A stretch of 64,000 nt of DNA, taken from contig NZ_KI421416.1 of assembly GCF_000472285.1 (NCBI RefSeq), positions 29,134 through 93,133 on the forward strand. The letters are read 5' to 3'. Under the pieces are notes generated by a model that ran no database searches, was not told where the DNA came from, and saw only the letters and a program-made list of their open reading frames with translations. Shown piece after piece: positions 41,354 through 49,999 of this stretch (within the stretch, counting starts at the first letter, position 1; every line of letters begins with the position of its first letter). A program made the position numbers and the translations under genes. Source of the stretch: Desulfuromonas sp. TF (lineage in GTDB: Bacteria; Desulfobacterota; Desulfuromonadia; Desulfuromonadales; ATBO01).

Positions 41354-41884
41354 TCATTGCCAACTGCTGCCCTGCCATCTCTCTATGGTGATCCTCCCGG
41401 TTGTAGTCGAGGCGATACCGGTCCTGAATTTATTGTTTCCGTTATTATCCAGAATGCAAACATACCAACCGGTGCCCCCCGCTGAACCGTTGGGATTGAA
41501 CTGCAACTTGTAATTGGTACTCGCGTCTTCTGTACACCCGATCTCACCTTTCAAATCAACCACTTCCGGAACTTCGATACCGCTGAAAATGATTGTCCAG
41601 TCACCGGGATACGAGGCATAGATGCGCGTACCGTATGCCTTATTCCCTCTCCGCAACATGTAGTTGTTCGATGCCAGATCGAAAGCGACTTCATGTTCCA
41701 GGTTCTGACTGATCGCCCTTGCCCTGGCATCCCGCAGCATGGAAGCGACATTCCGGGCCGCCTCCTTGTATTGGGCGTTTCGCATCCAGTCCAGGAAAGG
41801 AGGGGTGGCCAGCGCCGCCAAAATACCGATAATCGCCATGGCGATGATGACTTCTATAAGGGTAAAGCCAACCTGCTTTTTCAA
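41354..41884 (-). CDS. fimT: Minor pilin/pseudopilin FimT/GspH-like
   Basis: 176 residues. A class III signal MKKQVG then [20 protein letters not shown], with Glu5 present. The following LDWMRNAQYKEAARNVASMLRDARARAISQN is the FimT/FimU/GspH region. The C-terminal domain is beta-rich with a Cys pair (GCTEDAS and YVCILDN). Last gene of the minor-pilin operon, coupled to the upstream lipoprotein by ATGA overlap. Probably part of the tip complex that primes pilus assembly with PilV, PilW, PilX and PilY1. Confidence 0.86.
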   Translation of the reverse strand: MKKQVGFTLIEVIIAMAIIGILAALATPPFLDWMRNAQYKEAARNVASMLRDARARAISQNLEHEVAFDLASNNYMLRRGNKAYGTRIYASYPGDWTIIFSGIEVPEVVDLKGEIGCTEDASTNYKLQFNPNGSAGGTGWYVCILDNNGNNKFRTGIASTTTGRITIERWQGSSWQ

Positions 41885-42843
41885 TTTTCCTCCTGGGCGG
41901 CGATCTCAAGGGAAAGCGTGAACTCCTGAAAAGCGTTCATCCCCTCCTCGTCCCGGGCCGCTATTCTCACATGGTGTTCTCCGGCGGAGCCTGCTTCGAT
42001 CGGCCATCGGATGTCGCCGATTGCATTGTCGATGGTCATGCCCGAAGGGGCGGATTCGAGAGAATAGGCCAGCCGGTCGCCGTCGGGGTCTGCCGCCCGC
42101 GCCTCATAGGCATAGATCCTTTCCTTGAACTGAAGAGGGGGGGTCGAGACGAAAGCCGGCGGTGAGTTGGGAATCACGAATCCTTTTCCCCGGAAGGCCT
42201 TCCCGGGTCCATCCTCGTCGTAGGGGACGACCTCGAGGGCAATCCGGTCTCCTTTGCAGAAGCTATCAGCCGATAGCAGAGGGGAGTCATTTCCGATGAC
42301 CTCTTCACCGTTGATCGACCAGGCGTACCTAAAATAGACGGAATCGCCGTCTTCGTCTACAGCTTCCGGTTCGGCGACGATATCCGTGCCGCAAACGACA
42401 AATGGATTCGCAAAGGGAATCGAAATCACCTCCGGCGGGCTGTTGAGAATTGTTATGGAAGCCTGAGACTGACGGTCTTCCGATTCAACCGCCACCGCAA
42501 TCGTATCTCCCTTCACGAAATTGTGCGCGGGAAGAATGGCCTGCATCTGCCCTTCTAGGAGTTCACCATTGCGCATCCACCGAATTGTCACTCCCTTCTC
42601 TTTCCCCGAGATCACCGCCTGCAGGGCATCGCCGACCCGAGGGTTAGTGGGAAACAAGGCGACTGAAAGTATTCTCGCTGGCTCCCCTTTTTCAGGGGAA
42701 ACAACGACAGCTTCGGATTGCTGCCCTCTCGAGATTGCTCCCTGAATGGGGGATTCCTCCTGGCCACTGCATCCGCCGCTGAAAAGAAAAAAGGCAATCA
42801 GAAGCAGTGCGGCAGAGTTTCTATTTTTCAGGCTGTTCAGCAT
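41881..42843 (-). CDS. Ig/cadherin-like lipoprotein in minor-pilin operon
   Basis: 320 residues. The signal peptide ends in a lipobox (LFSGGC), so the protein is probably lipid-anchored. The remainder has repeated beta-sandwich features: RVGDALQAVISGKEKGVTIRW, FRYAWSINGEEVIGNDSPLL, NSPPEVISIPF, NSPPAFVSTPPLQFKERIYAYEARAADPDGDRLAYSLESAPSGMTID, matching Ig or cadherin-like putative Ca-binding folds. It is cotranscribed with pilY1 and fimT, so it may anchor or assist the pilus tip complex. That role is inferred from position only. Confidence 0.75.
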   Translation of the reverse strand: MLNSLKNRNSAALLLIAFFLFSGGCSGQEESPIQGAISRGQQSEAVVVSPEKGEPARILSVALFPTNPRVGDALQAVISGKEKGVTIRWMRNGELLEGQMQAILPAHNFVKGDTIAVAVESEDRQSQASITILNSPPEVISIPFANPFVVCGTDIVAEPEAVDEDGDSVYFRYAWSINGEEVIGNDSPLLSADSFCKGDRIALEVVPYDEDGPGKAFRGKGFVIPNSPPAFVSTPPLQFKERIYAYEARAADPDGDRLAYSLESAPSGMTIDNAIGDIRWPIEAGSAGEHHVRIAARDEEGMNAFQEFTLSLEIAAQEEN

Positions 42844-42848
42844 CAAAA

Positions 42849-45800
42849 TCACCACGATAACCAGTAGATGGGGACAATGGTCCCTCCGGTGACAGGATCC
42901 TCGCTGCAGAGGCCGCCACCGCAACCGATCAGCAGTTTGGCATCGCCGCTCGGGGGCATGAGCACCACAAGTCCGGAAGGGATCCCCACACCCAGGGTAA
43001 TTTCCCGGTCATCCCGGCGGAGCACCTTTCCGTCTTTGCTGAGGGCTCGACGGTTATTGTCGGTGTCTTCAAGATCATTGTTGGTATCGGGAGTATCGGC
43101 ATTCGCGAAGTTCAACACAGCTTCGCCAGTCTTGTAATCCACCGCATACAGACGCGATACCCCCAGGTTCCCCGGCTCACAGGGGTCGACCGAAAGGCTG
43201 CTGTTGGGGGTATAGGTGGTGAAATAGGCCACCTTGTTGAACGCCAGGGGGGAGGCGAGAACCTTTTCTCCGGGGCGCCGGTTGAGACGGATGTACCAGC
43301 CAAGATTGGTTGCGTTATTCAAGCCATCGTTCCCATTGAGTATATCGTCAATTGTTTCCGCGGAGGTCGTATCGATTTGCAATTCATTTAGGGTGACGTC
43401 CTTGAAATTCGAATCGGTGTACCATTTCATGTCAGCGTAATTTCTGTCCTTGAAGGCGTAGAAACGGTTGACCGTTCCGGTATTGAGGGGGTGCTCCCGA
43501 TCGCCAGTTCCGAAGAAAAGAAAAGTGTAGCCGTGCTCAAAGGTGACTGAGGGCCGGTAGAAGAACTTTGCGCCTGAGTAGTCCCAGAAGATCGGTTTCT
43601 GGGTCCAAGTGGTTTTATCGGTGTTACCCACATCAAAACGCCATATCTGTCCGCCCGTGTTGCCGACATAGAGACGATCGATTAAACCATTAAAGTCCGT
43701 GTCCAGCACCGCGATATCGGAAGCAAACGCGTAGTCGTACTTCAAAGCGGCATGATAAAGCGGATGAAAGGCCTTCACCAGCGTGGGGGATGATGGGACA
43801 ACCGGAACTCCGCTGGTCACATCGGCGACCTCCAGGGCATAGACGGCCCTGCCAGTCGTCCGCGTCGTTCCAGTCGGAATGTCAGAGGGATTATAGGTCG
43901 ACAGGCTTCCGACGCTGCCGCTTCCCTGTTCGGGAACGTCATAGGCTAAAGGGAACATCCAGCGATTACCGAAGCGGCTGTCCTCATAGGTGTCGTATCC
44001 TCCGCCGAAGAAGGCGACGACCTTCTGAGCCGTTCCTATCTTCATCTTGCCGAGCTGCGGCTCGCTCCAGGTTTCACCGAGCCGTTCGAAGCCAGAAGTG
44101 CCTGAATGGATGTGCCATTGCAGGGAAGGCGAAGCTGGATTGCTGACGTCCAGAGCGTAATAGGCATCCCCTCCCCGCCTCAGTCCGAACAAAATTATCA
44201 CCTTGTCGTCGGAGCCGTTGTCGCTGTCGCCGTCGGCCGCCTCGGAAGGGCCGATATTTCCGTCATTATCCTTGTCGAAGATGTAGGAGACCGGCGAGGA
44301 ATCGACAAAATAGGTGTGCTGGGTCGGCCGCTCGCCAAGCTCCTTTAAGTTGGGAACCACATTGTCGGGAATGAAGGCCCACGCCTCACCGCCGTCGCAG
44401 TCGCGAAAAGCATGAAGCATGCCGTCATTGGTCCCGACGTAGATCATGGTCTTGTTGACGGAGCAGTTGTTTTCGTTGGCCGTGGTAAAAGCATAATGAT
44501 TGTAGTTGATGATCTGCGGTTTCGAGTGGAGGATGTCGCCCAGTATCCAGTCCAGCTTCTCGCCATTGATCTGATCGCCGTACGTTCCGTCACCGTCATC
44601 GTCGTAGGCATCATAGCCGTAGATGAAGTCGATGAGGGAATCCCTTGCCGCGTCACCGGCCACCCCCAGGTCCCCGGCGCTGACATTGGTGCTGTTGAAG
44701 AGATTGGAGCTGTCGGTCAGGTCTGTGGAGGTTCCCGTATTAGTATAGATCAGGCGCGTGGAAGGATTGCGCAGGAGCAGAATCTCGCCGGCGCCTCCTT
44801 CCTCCACGATCCCGGCGTCGGTGGTGGTGCTCCAGAAGGAAACGGCCGAGGCATTGAAGCTTCCATCTGCGAGAGTCGCTTCGACTCCGTTCTTATCGAC
44901 GATGCGGTTCTGGTCGTCGATGCCGTATTTCTTCAGGTTCCCGTGCCAGGGGCGCTGTGAGATCGGCTTGAAAAACCCGAGGTAGACGCGCTCGCCGCTG
45001 TAAGTGCGGTTTTCGGGGCTGGTGGGAACGACCGGAGCGACAAAGGAGGTATCCGACTCATTTACGATATTGGCCATTGCATTGAGCAGCGCCTCGGTCA
45101 GTTCGTTTGAGTTATTGACGTGAAAATAGTCACCCCGACCGTGCGAGGCATCGGTAGCCCTTTTAAGGCGCATCACCTCGGGGGTTAGGAGCTGAATGAT
45201 ATGGGTCTGTATGCGCTCGGTATAATCGGTACTAATGTCCAAGTCGGTTTCGTAAAGATACTTGGTGAGGTCGTCGACGAAGCCCTGATTTCCGTCGCCG
45301 TCGAGATCCCCTATCGCCCGAGTCTTCGGGTTGTTGGTATCGGTGGCCCCGGTGGTCAGGACGATGATGAAATTCTTCTGGCAGGTATATCCGACAGGGT
45401 AGGGATAAGACACGTTGTCGCTGGCGATCTTGTTGCTGCTGTCGTTATGGCCGGTGAAATAATAGGAGACGTCGTGAAAGAGTTCGTTTACCGGCTGGTT
45501 GTTGGAACCCAGAAGAGTGATGCCGGCAATCGCGGTCTGCAGTGCGGAATAATTGGTCGGACCGTCGTCCACCGGCACGGTGCCGGGGTCATCAGGGTCG
45601 GTGAGTGCAATCTTTTGAATGGGCCGAAGCACCTTGCCCCCTGCGTTGTTGTCGCCGAAAACCATCAGCCCGAAATTCACGCTTGGACGGGCCCCCTGCA
45701 CCACTTGGGCGAGGGTGTCCTTGACCATGTCGATAATATCGCCGGGGAGAGCCCAGGTCACCCCTCCGTCCGTGACGGAAGAGCCCGGTGAAGTGGGCCA

Positions 45801-46556
45801 TGTCGGTTCAGTCGAACCTGAAGTGCCGGCGACGGAGCATTCAAAGATATAATCGGTCCCGTCGATAGCCTTCCTTATCAGGTCGCCGACCTCATAAGCA
45901 GTGTCGGCCGTCCAGGCGGGATTCGCCACCTGCCAGGTAACCTCGTTGTCTGTGACCGTGGCTCCGGAAGTGGTCGGCCAGGTCGGCTCGGTCGAACCGG
46001 AAGTGCCTCCCACGGTGCATTCATAGATGTAGTGAGTACCACTCTCAACCCGCCGGATTAAATCGCCGACGGCGTAAACCGTCTCAGCCTGCCATGCGCC
46101 GGTGGGCGTATTGATATAGTTGAGGAGGTTTCCCAGGAAAAAGTTCCCCGACTGACTGGCGGTACAGCTGCCATCGTTCTTCTTCAACGGACCGGCGAAA
46201 TATCCGGTCGTCTGCAATGCGGTCTGGGCGTCGCTGCAAGTGACATCGGTGGTCACGTCATCGATATACTGTACATAATTGATGACGCCCCCGGTGGCCG
46301 TCTTGCGCTCATAAACCTTATTGTTGACATAGCTGCCCGGATAGGTTTGAACCGGATCATACACCTCTCGGCTGCCGGACTGTTCCATTCCCGCGCTGTT
46401 ATCGACTACGAACAGAACATTGGGCCGAAGATATTCGGTGGTGGCGCTATAAATGGCCGAATCACCCACGAATTGATCGAGCGACGCCAGTGCGGAAACC
46501 GGAGCGGACAAGACGCTGCCGAGGCACAGCAAAAAGATCATTGAATAGCGTTTCAT
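42849..46556 (-). CDS. pilY1: Pilus tip adhesin/assembly protein PilY1
   Basis: 1235 residues with a signal peptide (MKRYSMIFLLCLGSVLSAPVSALA). An N-terminal vWA-like region starts PNVLFVVDNSAGM, with a degenerate metal-site motif. Residues about 150-270 hold two copies of a 60-residue module (DTAYEVGDLI, ECSVAGTSGSTEPTWPT, VTDGGVTW). The C-terminal PilY1 beta-propeller has ILGDILHSKP, KTMIYVGTNDGMLHAF, and the Ca-loop DTDFNGLIDRLYVGNTGGQIWRFDVG near residue 952. Further EF-hand-like loops lie near residues 416 and 760. PilY1 sits at the pilus tip and controls extension, adhesion and surface sensing. Length is normal. Confidence 0.93.
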   Translation of the reverse strand: MKRYSMIFLLCLGSVLSAPVSALASLDQFVGDSAIYSATTEYLRPNVLFVVDNSAGMEQSGSREVYDPVQTYPGSYVNNKVYERKTATGGVINYVQYIDDVTTDVTCSDAQTALQTTGYFAGPLKKNDGSCTASQSGNFFLGNLLNYINTPTGAWQAETVYAVGDLIRRVESGTHYIYECTVGGTSGSTEPTWPTTSGATVTDNEVTWQVANPAWTADTAYEVGDLIRKAIDGTDYIFECSVAGTSGSTEPTWPTSPGSSVTDGGVTWALPGDIIDMVKDTLAQVVQGARPSVNFGLMVFGDNNAGGKVLRPIQKIALTDPDDPGTVPVDDGPTNYSALQTAIAGITLLGSNNQPVNELFHDVSYYFTGHNDSSNKIASDNVSYPYPVGYTCQKNFIIVLTTGATDTNNPKTRAIGDLDGDGNQGFVDDLTKYLYETDLDISTDYTERIQTHIIQLLTPEVMRLKRATDASHGRGDYFHVNNSNELTEALLNAMANIVNESDTSFVAPVVPTSPENRTYSGERVYLGFFKPISQRPWHGNLKKYGIDDQNRIVDKNGVEATLADGSFNASAVSFWSTTTDAGIVEEGGAGEILLLRNPSTRLIYTNTGTSTDLTDSSNLFNSTNVSAGDLGVAGDAARDSLIDFIYGYDAYDDDGDGTYGDQINGEKLDWILGDILHSKPQIINYNHYAFTTANENNCSVNKTMIYVGTNDGMLHAFRDCDGGEAWAFIPDNVVPNLKELGERPTQHTYFVDSSPVSYIFDKDNDGNIGPSEAADGDSDNGSDDKVIILFGLRRGGDAYYALDVSNPASPSLQWHIHSGTSGFERLGETWSEPQLGKMKIGTAQKVVAFFGGGYDTYEDSRFGNRWMFPLAYDVPEQGSGSVGSLSTYNPSDIPTGTTRTTGRAVYALEVADVTSGVPVVPSSPTLVKAFHPLYHAALKYDYAFASDIAVLDTDFNGLIDRLYVGNTGGQIWRFDVGNTDKTTWTQKPIFWDYSGAKFFYRPSVTFEHGYTFLFFGTGDREHPLNTGTVNRFYAFKDRNYADMKWYTDSNFKDVTLNELQIDTTSAETIDDILNGNDGLNNATNLGWYIRLNRRPGEKVLASPLAFNKVAYFTTYTPNSSLSVDPCEPGNLGVSRLYAVDYKTGEAVLNFANADTPDTNNDLEDTDNNRRALSKDGKVLRRDDREITLGVGIPSGLVVLMPPSGDAKLLIGCGGGLCSEDPVTGGTIVPIYWLSW

Positions 46557-46579
46557 CGATATACTCCGTCTGCTCGGGT

Positions 46580-47089
46580 TTATTTTGGAACAATTCGCGA
46601 AACCTGGGATTCGACGCGGACCGTTGAATTTCTTGGACCTTGGGCCGTCACCGTGACAATGTAGTAGCGGGCCTGAAAAATGGTGGGATCCGAGCCGGTT
46701 CCCGGCGGCAGTGCGCCGCTGGTGAGGTAATCAACCTGGTTGATTTCCCCGCTTTTCAAGCCGCTGTTTCCAACGGCGATGTGGGTCGCGTAATCGCCAG
46801 TCAGGGCAACGGGAAAATCCGTTGTCGGGCGGTCGAAAATATCCTTATTGGTGTATCCGTACTCCACGGCCCTCTCGGCCGCAAAAAAAGCCTCCTTGGC
46901 CGTCCGGTAATTCCCTGATATCCCGATCTCCGAAGTCGACGTCGACAGGGCGAGAGCGCCGAGGATGCTCATCACCGCCAGCATGGTGAGAGCCAGCACC
47001 AGCGCGATTCCTCTCTGATTCCCAAGGCACCGGCAAACGGCCGAAGGCTCTCTTTTTTTAAATTCTTCAGATTCCGCCTGATGACGCAT
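46580..47089 (-). CDS. pilX: Minor pilin PilX-like
   Basis: 169 residues. After a 26-residue leader the hydrophobic start is GIALVLALTMLAVMSILGALAL, the PilX type in which the class III pilin sequence is atypical. The following STSTSEIGISGNYRTAKEAFFAAERAVEYGYT is the conserved PilX N-terminal domain. AGGGGG precedes the ATG. It lies between pilW and pilY1, as usual for this operon. Confidence 0.85.
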   Translation of the reverse strand: MRHQAESEEFKKREPSAVCRCLGNQRGIALVLALTMLAVMSILGALALSTSTSEIGISGNYRTAKEAFFAAERAVEYGYTNKDIFDRPTTDFPVALTGDYATHIAVGNSGLKSGEINQVDYLTSGALPPGTGSDPTIFQARYYIVTVTAQGPRNSTVRVESQVSRIVPK

Positions 47090-47098
47090 TATTGCCCC

Positions 47099-48028
47099 CT
47101 ATCTGTTCCTCAGCATGATCACGTTCGTGATACTCCTGGTCTTGTCTCCCGCGAAGAACTGCCCCTCGCGGAAGCTGTCAGCCGTCCCCGTGATCGTCAC
47201 CCGCACCGCCTTGATCTCATCCCTGTTCGAAGCGACGCCAGCGGTTGCTTCAGGGGAATCGTCCATGAGATAAGTAAGGACCAGACTCGTGATCCCGGAG
47301 GCCACTACCTGAGCCCCTTGGCTGTTTTCCCTTCTATTGACTTCTCCAGCCTCGAGGAAATACTCGATGGTGTTCGGGACATTAACAGTGTCATCTGTCA
47401 GGACGATGACGTCGCCTGACTTGAAGGTCTCATTGGCCTTGGATTCGGCTGTCAAGGCTGCGGAAAATCCCGAGAGGATGATTCTGCCGTTGACCGTATC
47501 TCTATTTGTCACAACGAATTGGGATGAAAGAGGCTGGCTCTGATTGGGAGGACGTATGATGCGCACGAAATCACCGGCCTCGAAGAGATCGACCATGGCC
47601 GCCGAGCCCACGGTGAATCGGGCCTTGTTCGCATCGCCGCCGGGAGGCGAGGGCTGGGGGATGACGTACTCCTCGCTCGCAGGGGTCACGGTCGTATCAT
47701 CGTCGATCCGGAGCGACCGGCCGGCGGCCGAGGCCGTCCGGATCGTGAAGCGGTCGCCCGTAACCGGATTACTTGGGGCATTGGAAATAGGAGTGTTGCC
47801 CATGGGGACCATGAACCCTGCCATCCGGATATCCCTGGCGATGTGGTCCATGGCGATGCGGAGGTTCTGCTGCAGCTCCACGACCTCATCCTGTGTGTAA
47901 GCGGAGTCTCTGGTATTTCGATAGAGACTCATGATGGCCATAGTCACCAGGCCCATCATTGCCATTACGATGAGAATCTCGACCAGAGTGAATCCTCGCT
48001 CCTCCCTTTTTTGAGAATTCCTTTTCAT
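47099..48028 (-). CDS. pilW: Minor pilin PilW
   Basis: 309 residues. The short basic leader ending ERG is followed by FTLVEILIVMAMMGLVTMAIMSLYRNTRDS, a class III pilin start with Glu5. ELQQNLRIAMDHIARDIRMAGFMVP is the PilW signature. The C-terminal domain is large and beta-rich, ending in a type commonly seen with PilX. ATGA overlap with pilV's stop shows translational coupling. Confidence 0.9.
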   Translation of the reverse strand: MKRNSQKREERGFTLVEILIVMAMMGLVTMAIMSLYRNTRDSAYTQDEVVELQQNLRIAMDHIARDIRMAGFMVPMGNTPISNAPSNPVTGDRFTIRTASAAGRSLRIDDDTTVTPASEEYVIPQPSPPGGDANKARFTVGSAAMVDLFEAGDFVRIIRPPNQSQPLSSQFVVTNRDTVNGRIILSGFSAALTAESKANETFKSGDVIVLTDDTVNVPNTIEYFLEAGEVNRRENSQGAQVVASGITSLVLTYLMDDSPEATAGVASNRDEIKAVRVTITGTADSFREGQFFAGDKTRSITNVIMLRNR

Positions 48029-48462
48029 ACCAGCCTCTTGAACCCGACGAGGGTAATCGAACGATTACTGTTTCCCGAATCTATTCCGGTGACGACAACG
48101 GTAATCTGAGTCAGGTTGGTCACGCCATTGGCATTGGCCACGACGGAATAGGTAGCGCTGTAGGTGCCGGCGGTGCCAAATGTTCTTGTGCTCTGCACCC
48201 CGGCGGTTTCGGGGAAGAAATCCCACAGATTTCCGGATGAGGAGCTATTCAGAACCGGGGTATCGACATCCCAGGCCAGAATCTCCTCCATGATTCCTTC
48301 TGTCAGGGCGGTCGCGGCGGTAAGGGTATTCGAGTCCGAGTTGGTCCCGATAGCGGTAATTTGCATCCCGGCCACCGCAAGCAGACTGATGGCCAAGATC
48401 GTAATCGCCACCAGCATTTCAGCCAGAGTGAAACCTTTTTCACATTTTATGAGATTGCCCAT
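48025..48462 (-). CDS. pilV: Minor pilin PilV
   Basis: 145 residues. MGNLIKCEKG then FTLAEMLVAITILAISLLAVAGMQITAI: a prepilin leader, Glu5 and the usual PilV continuation with LTEGIMEEI. ATG 48462 is chosen because it gives the normal prepilin leader. Earlier in-frame codons would lie upstream of the predicted sigma-54 start site. First gene of the minor-pilin operon. Confidence 0.88.
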   Translation of the reverse strand: MGNLIKCEKGFTLAEMLVAITILAISLLAVAGMQITAIGTNSDSNTLTAATALTEGIMEEILAWDVDTPVLNSSSSGNLWDFFPETAGVQSTRTFGTAGTYSATYSVVANANGVTNLTQITVVVTGIDSGNSNRSITLVGFKRLV

Positions 48463-48506
48463 TTCCTCATCCTTTTGAAGGATCATGCTGTCACAGAAGG
48501 GACCCA

Positions 48507-48521
48507 GCAAATTATGTGCCG
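48507..48521 (-). promoter_or_regulatory. Sigma-54 promoter of minor-pilin operon
   Basis: On the minus strand CGGCAC, five bases, TTGC, with correct GG-GC spacing and one mismatch at the first -24 base. Predicted start near 48495, about 33 bases before pilV. It lies directly downstream of a sigma-54 activator gene. Confidence 0.75.
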
Positions 48522-48631
48522 GAATAACTTGCGACTCTAACTGTTTTGAATGATAAGAGTTATTTATTCCGGTCAGGACCAAAAGTCAGCGAACCACGCA
48601 ATTTTTGCGCAGATTCAGAGAATCCATCGAT

Positions 48632-49999
48632 TCATTCGATTCCATATTCCTTCATCTTGTACAAAAGAGCGCGGAGACTGACTTCAAGAAGCCTGGCCGC
48701 CTGGGTCCTGTTCCCGCCGGTCACCGAAAGAGCCTTACGGATATACTCCCGCTCCAGCCGCATGGAGGCCTGCTTGAGAGAGTATTCTCCGTTTGCTTCC
48801 CTCTCCCGCCGGCGGACTTCCCACGGAAGTGCTGAGCTCTCGATCACCGCATCGCGGCAGAAGATCAGAGTTTTCTCCAGGAAGTTTTCCAGCTCTCGGA
48901 TATTCCCCGGCCAATGATAGCTCCGCAGGATTTCCAGGGCATCGGGGGCCAGGGAAGGAACGGAACGCTTCTCGCGAGTGGCAATTTTGCGGAGGAAATG
49001 CTCGGCCAGAGGCGCGATATCCTCTCTCCTGTCCCTCAGGGAAGGAAGGTGCAGTTCAACGACATTCAGACGATAATAGAGATCCTCACGGAATCGCCCA
49101 TGGTCAACCTCCTCCCGCAAATCCCTGGCGGTGGCAGCCAGCATCCTGACATCGATTTTGCGGGGTCGGGTCTCGCCGACGCGGCGCACCTCCCCTTCCT
49201 GCAGAACGCGCAGCAGCTTGGGCTGAAGCTCCAGCGGCAGCTCACCGATCTCGTCCAGGAACATCACTCCCCCGTCGGCAGCCCCGAAGAGCCCCTGCTG
49301 TTCCTGTTCGGCGCCGGTGAAGGCACCCCGGGCGTGTCCGAAGAGTTCGCTCTCCATCAGGCTGGCGGTTATGGCGCTGCAGTTGACGGCAAAGAACGGT
49401 TTTTTCCTGCGGTTCCCTTCGGCATGAAGCGCCCGGGCAATCAGTTCCTTCCCGGTACCTGTTTCCCCGGTGATCAGGACGGAAGAAGAGGAGTCGGCCA
49501 GTCTGCGGACCAGCGCAAGGATCTCTTTCATGGCGTCGCTTCGGAAAACGATGGCCTCAATCCCTTTTATCGCACCGCTTCTTGCCAATTCCTCCTTCAG
49601 AAGGGCATTCTCACGCCTGAGGCCGAGCCGCTCCTCGGCTTTTTTCAGGGTCAGGATCACCTCGTCGGGCTTGAAGGGTTTGGAGATGTAGTCGTAAGCT
49701 CCGAGCTTCATGCATTCGATGGCCGTGTCCAGCGTCCCGTAGGCGCTCATCATGATCAGGGTGGCCGGACTCTGTCGTTTGGTGAATTCCCGAATGAAGG
49801 AGAGGCCGTCCATCCCCGGCATGCGGATGTCGCAAAGGATCAGGCCGAAGGGCTCCTGTTCCATCAATCCGAGCGCCGTCTCTCCGTCCGCCGCTTCGTA
49901 AACCCTGTATCCGCCCTTCTCCAGGACCAGACGCAGCATGTGGCGCATCGGTGACTCGTCATCCACCACCAGAACTTTTGCGGTATCAGTCTTTGTCAT
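48632..49999 (-). CDS. NtrC-family sigma-54 response regulator (minor-pilin cluster)
   Basis: 455 residues with REC ([15 protein letters not shown]; Asp in [12 protein letters not shown]), AAA+ ([40 protein letters not shown]) and Fis-type HTH ([25 protein letters not shown]). ATG 49999 with GGTGA upstream overlaps the kinase gene's end. In-frame TTG 50005 is less likely. Given its place immediately upstream of a sigma-54 promoter and pilV, it probably activates the minor-pilin operon, separately from or together with PilR. Confidence 0.9.
   Translation of the reverse strand: MTKTDTAKVLVVDDESPMRHMLRLVLEKGGYRVYEAADGETALGLMEQEPFGLILCDIRMPGMDGLSFIREFTKRQSPATLIMMSAYGTLDTAIECMKLGAYDYISKPFKPDEVILTLKKAEERLGLRRENALLKEELARSGAIKGIEAIVFRSDAMKEILALVRRLADSSSSVLITGETGTGKELIARALHAEGNRRKKPFFAVNCSAITASLMESELFGHARGAFTGAEQEQQGLFGAADGGVMFLDEIGELPLELQPKLLRVLQEGEVRRVGETRPRKIDVRMLAATARDLREEVDHGRFREDLYYRLNVVELHLPSLRDRREDIAPLAEHFLRKIATREKRSVPSLAPDALEILRSYHWPGNIRELENFLEKTLIFCRDAVIESSALPWEVRRREREANGEYSLKQASMRLEREYIRKALSVTGGNRTQAARLLEVSLRALLYKMKEYGIE

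Noticed and set aside
45740..46110. PilY1 repeats considered as a prophage fragment
   Set aside because: They lie in frame within PilY1, with no other phage genes nearby.
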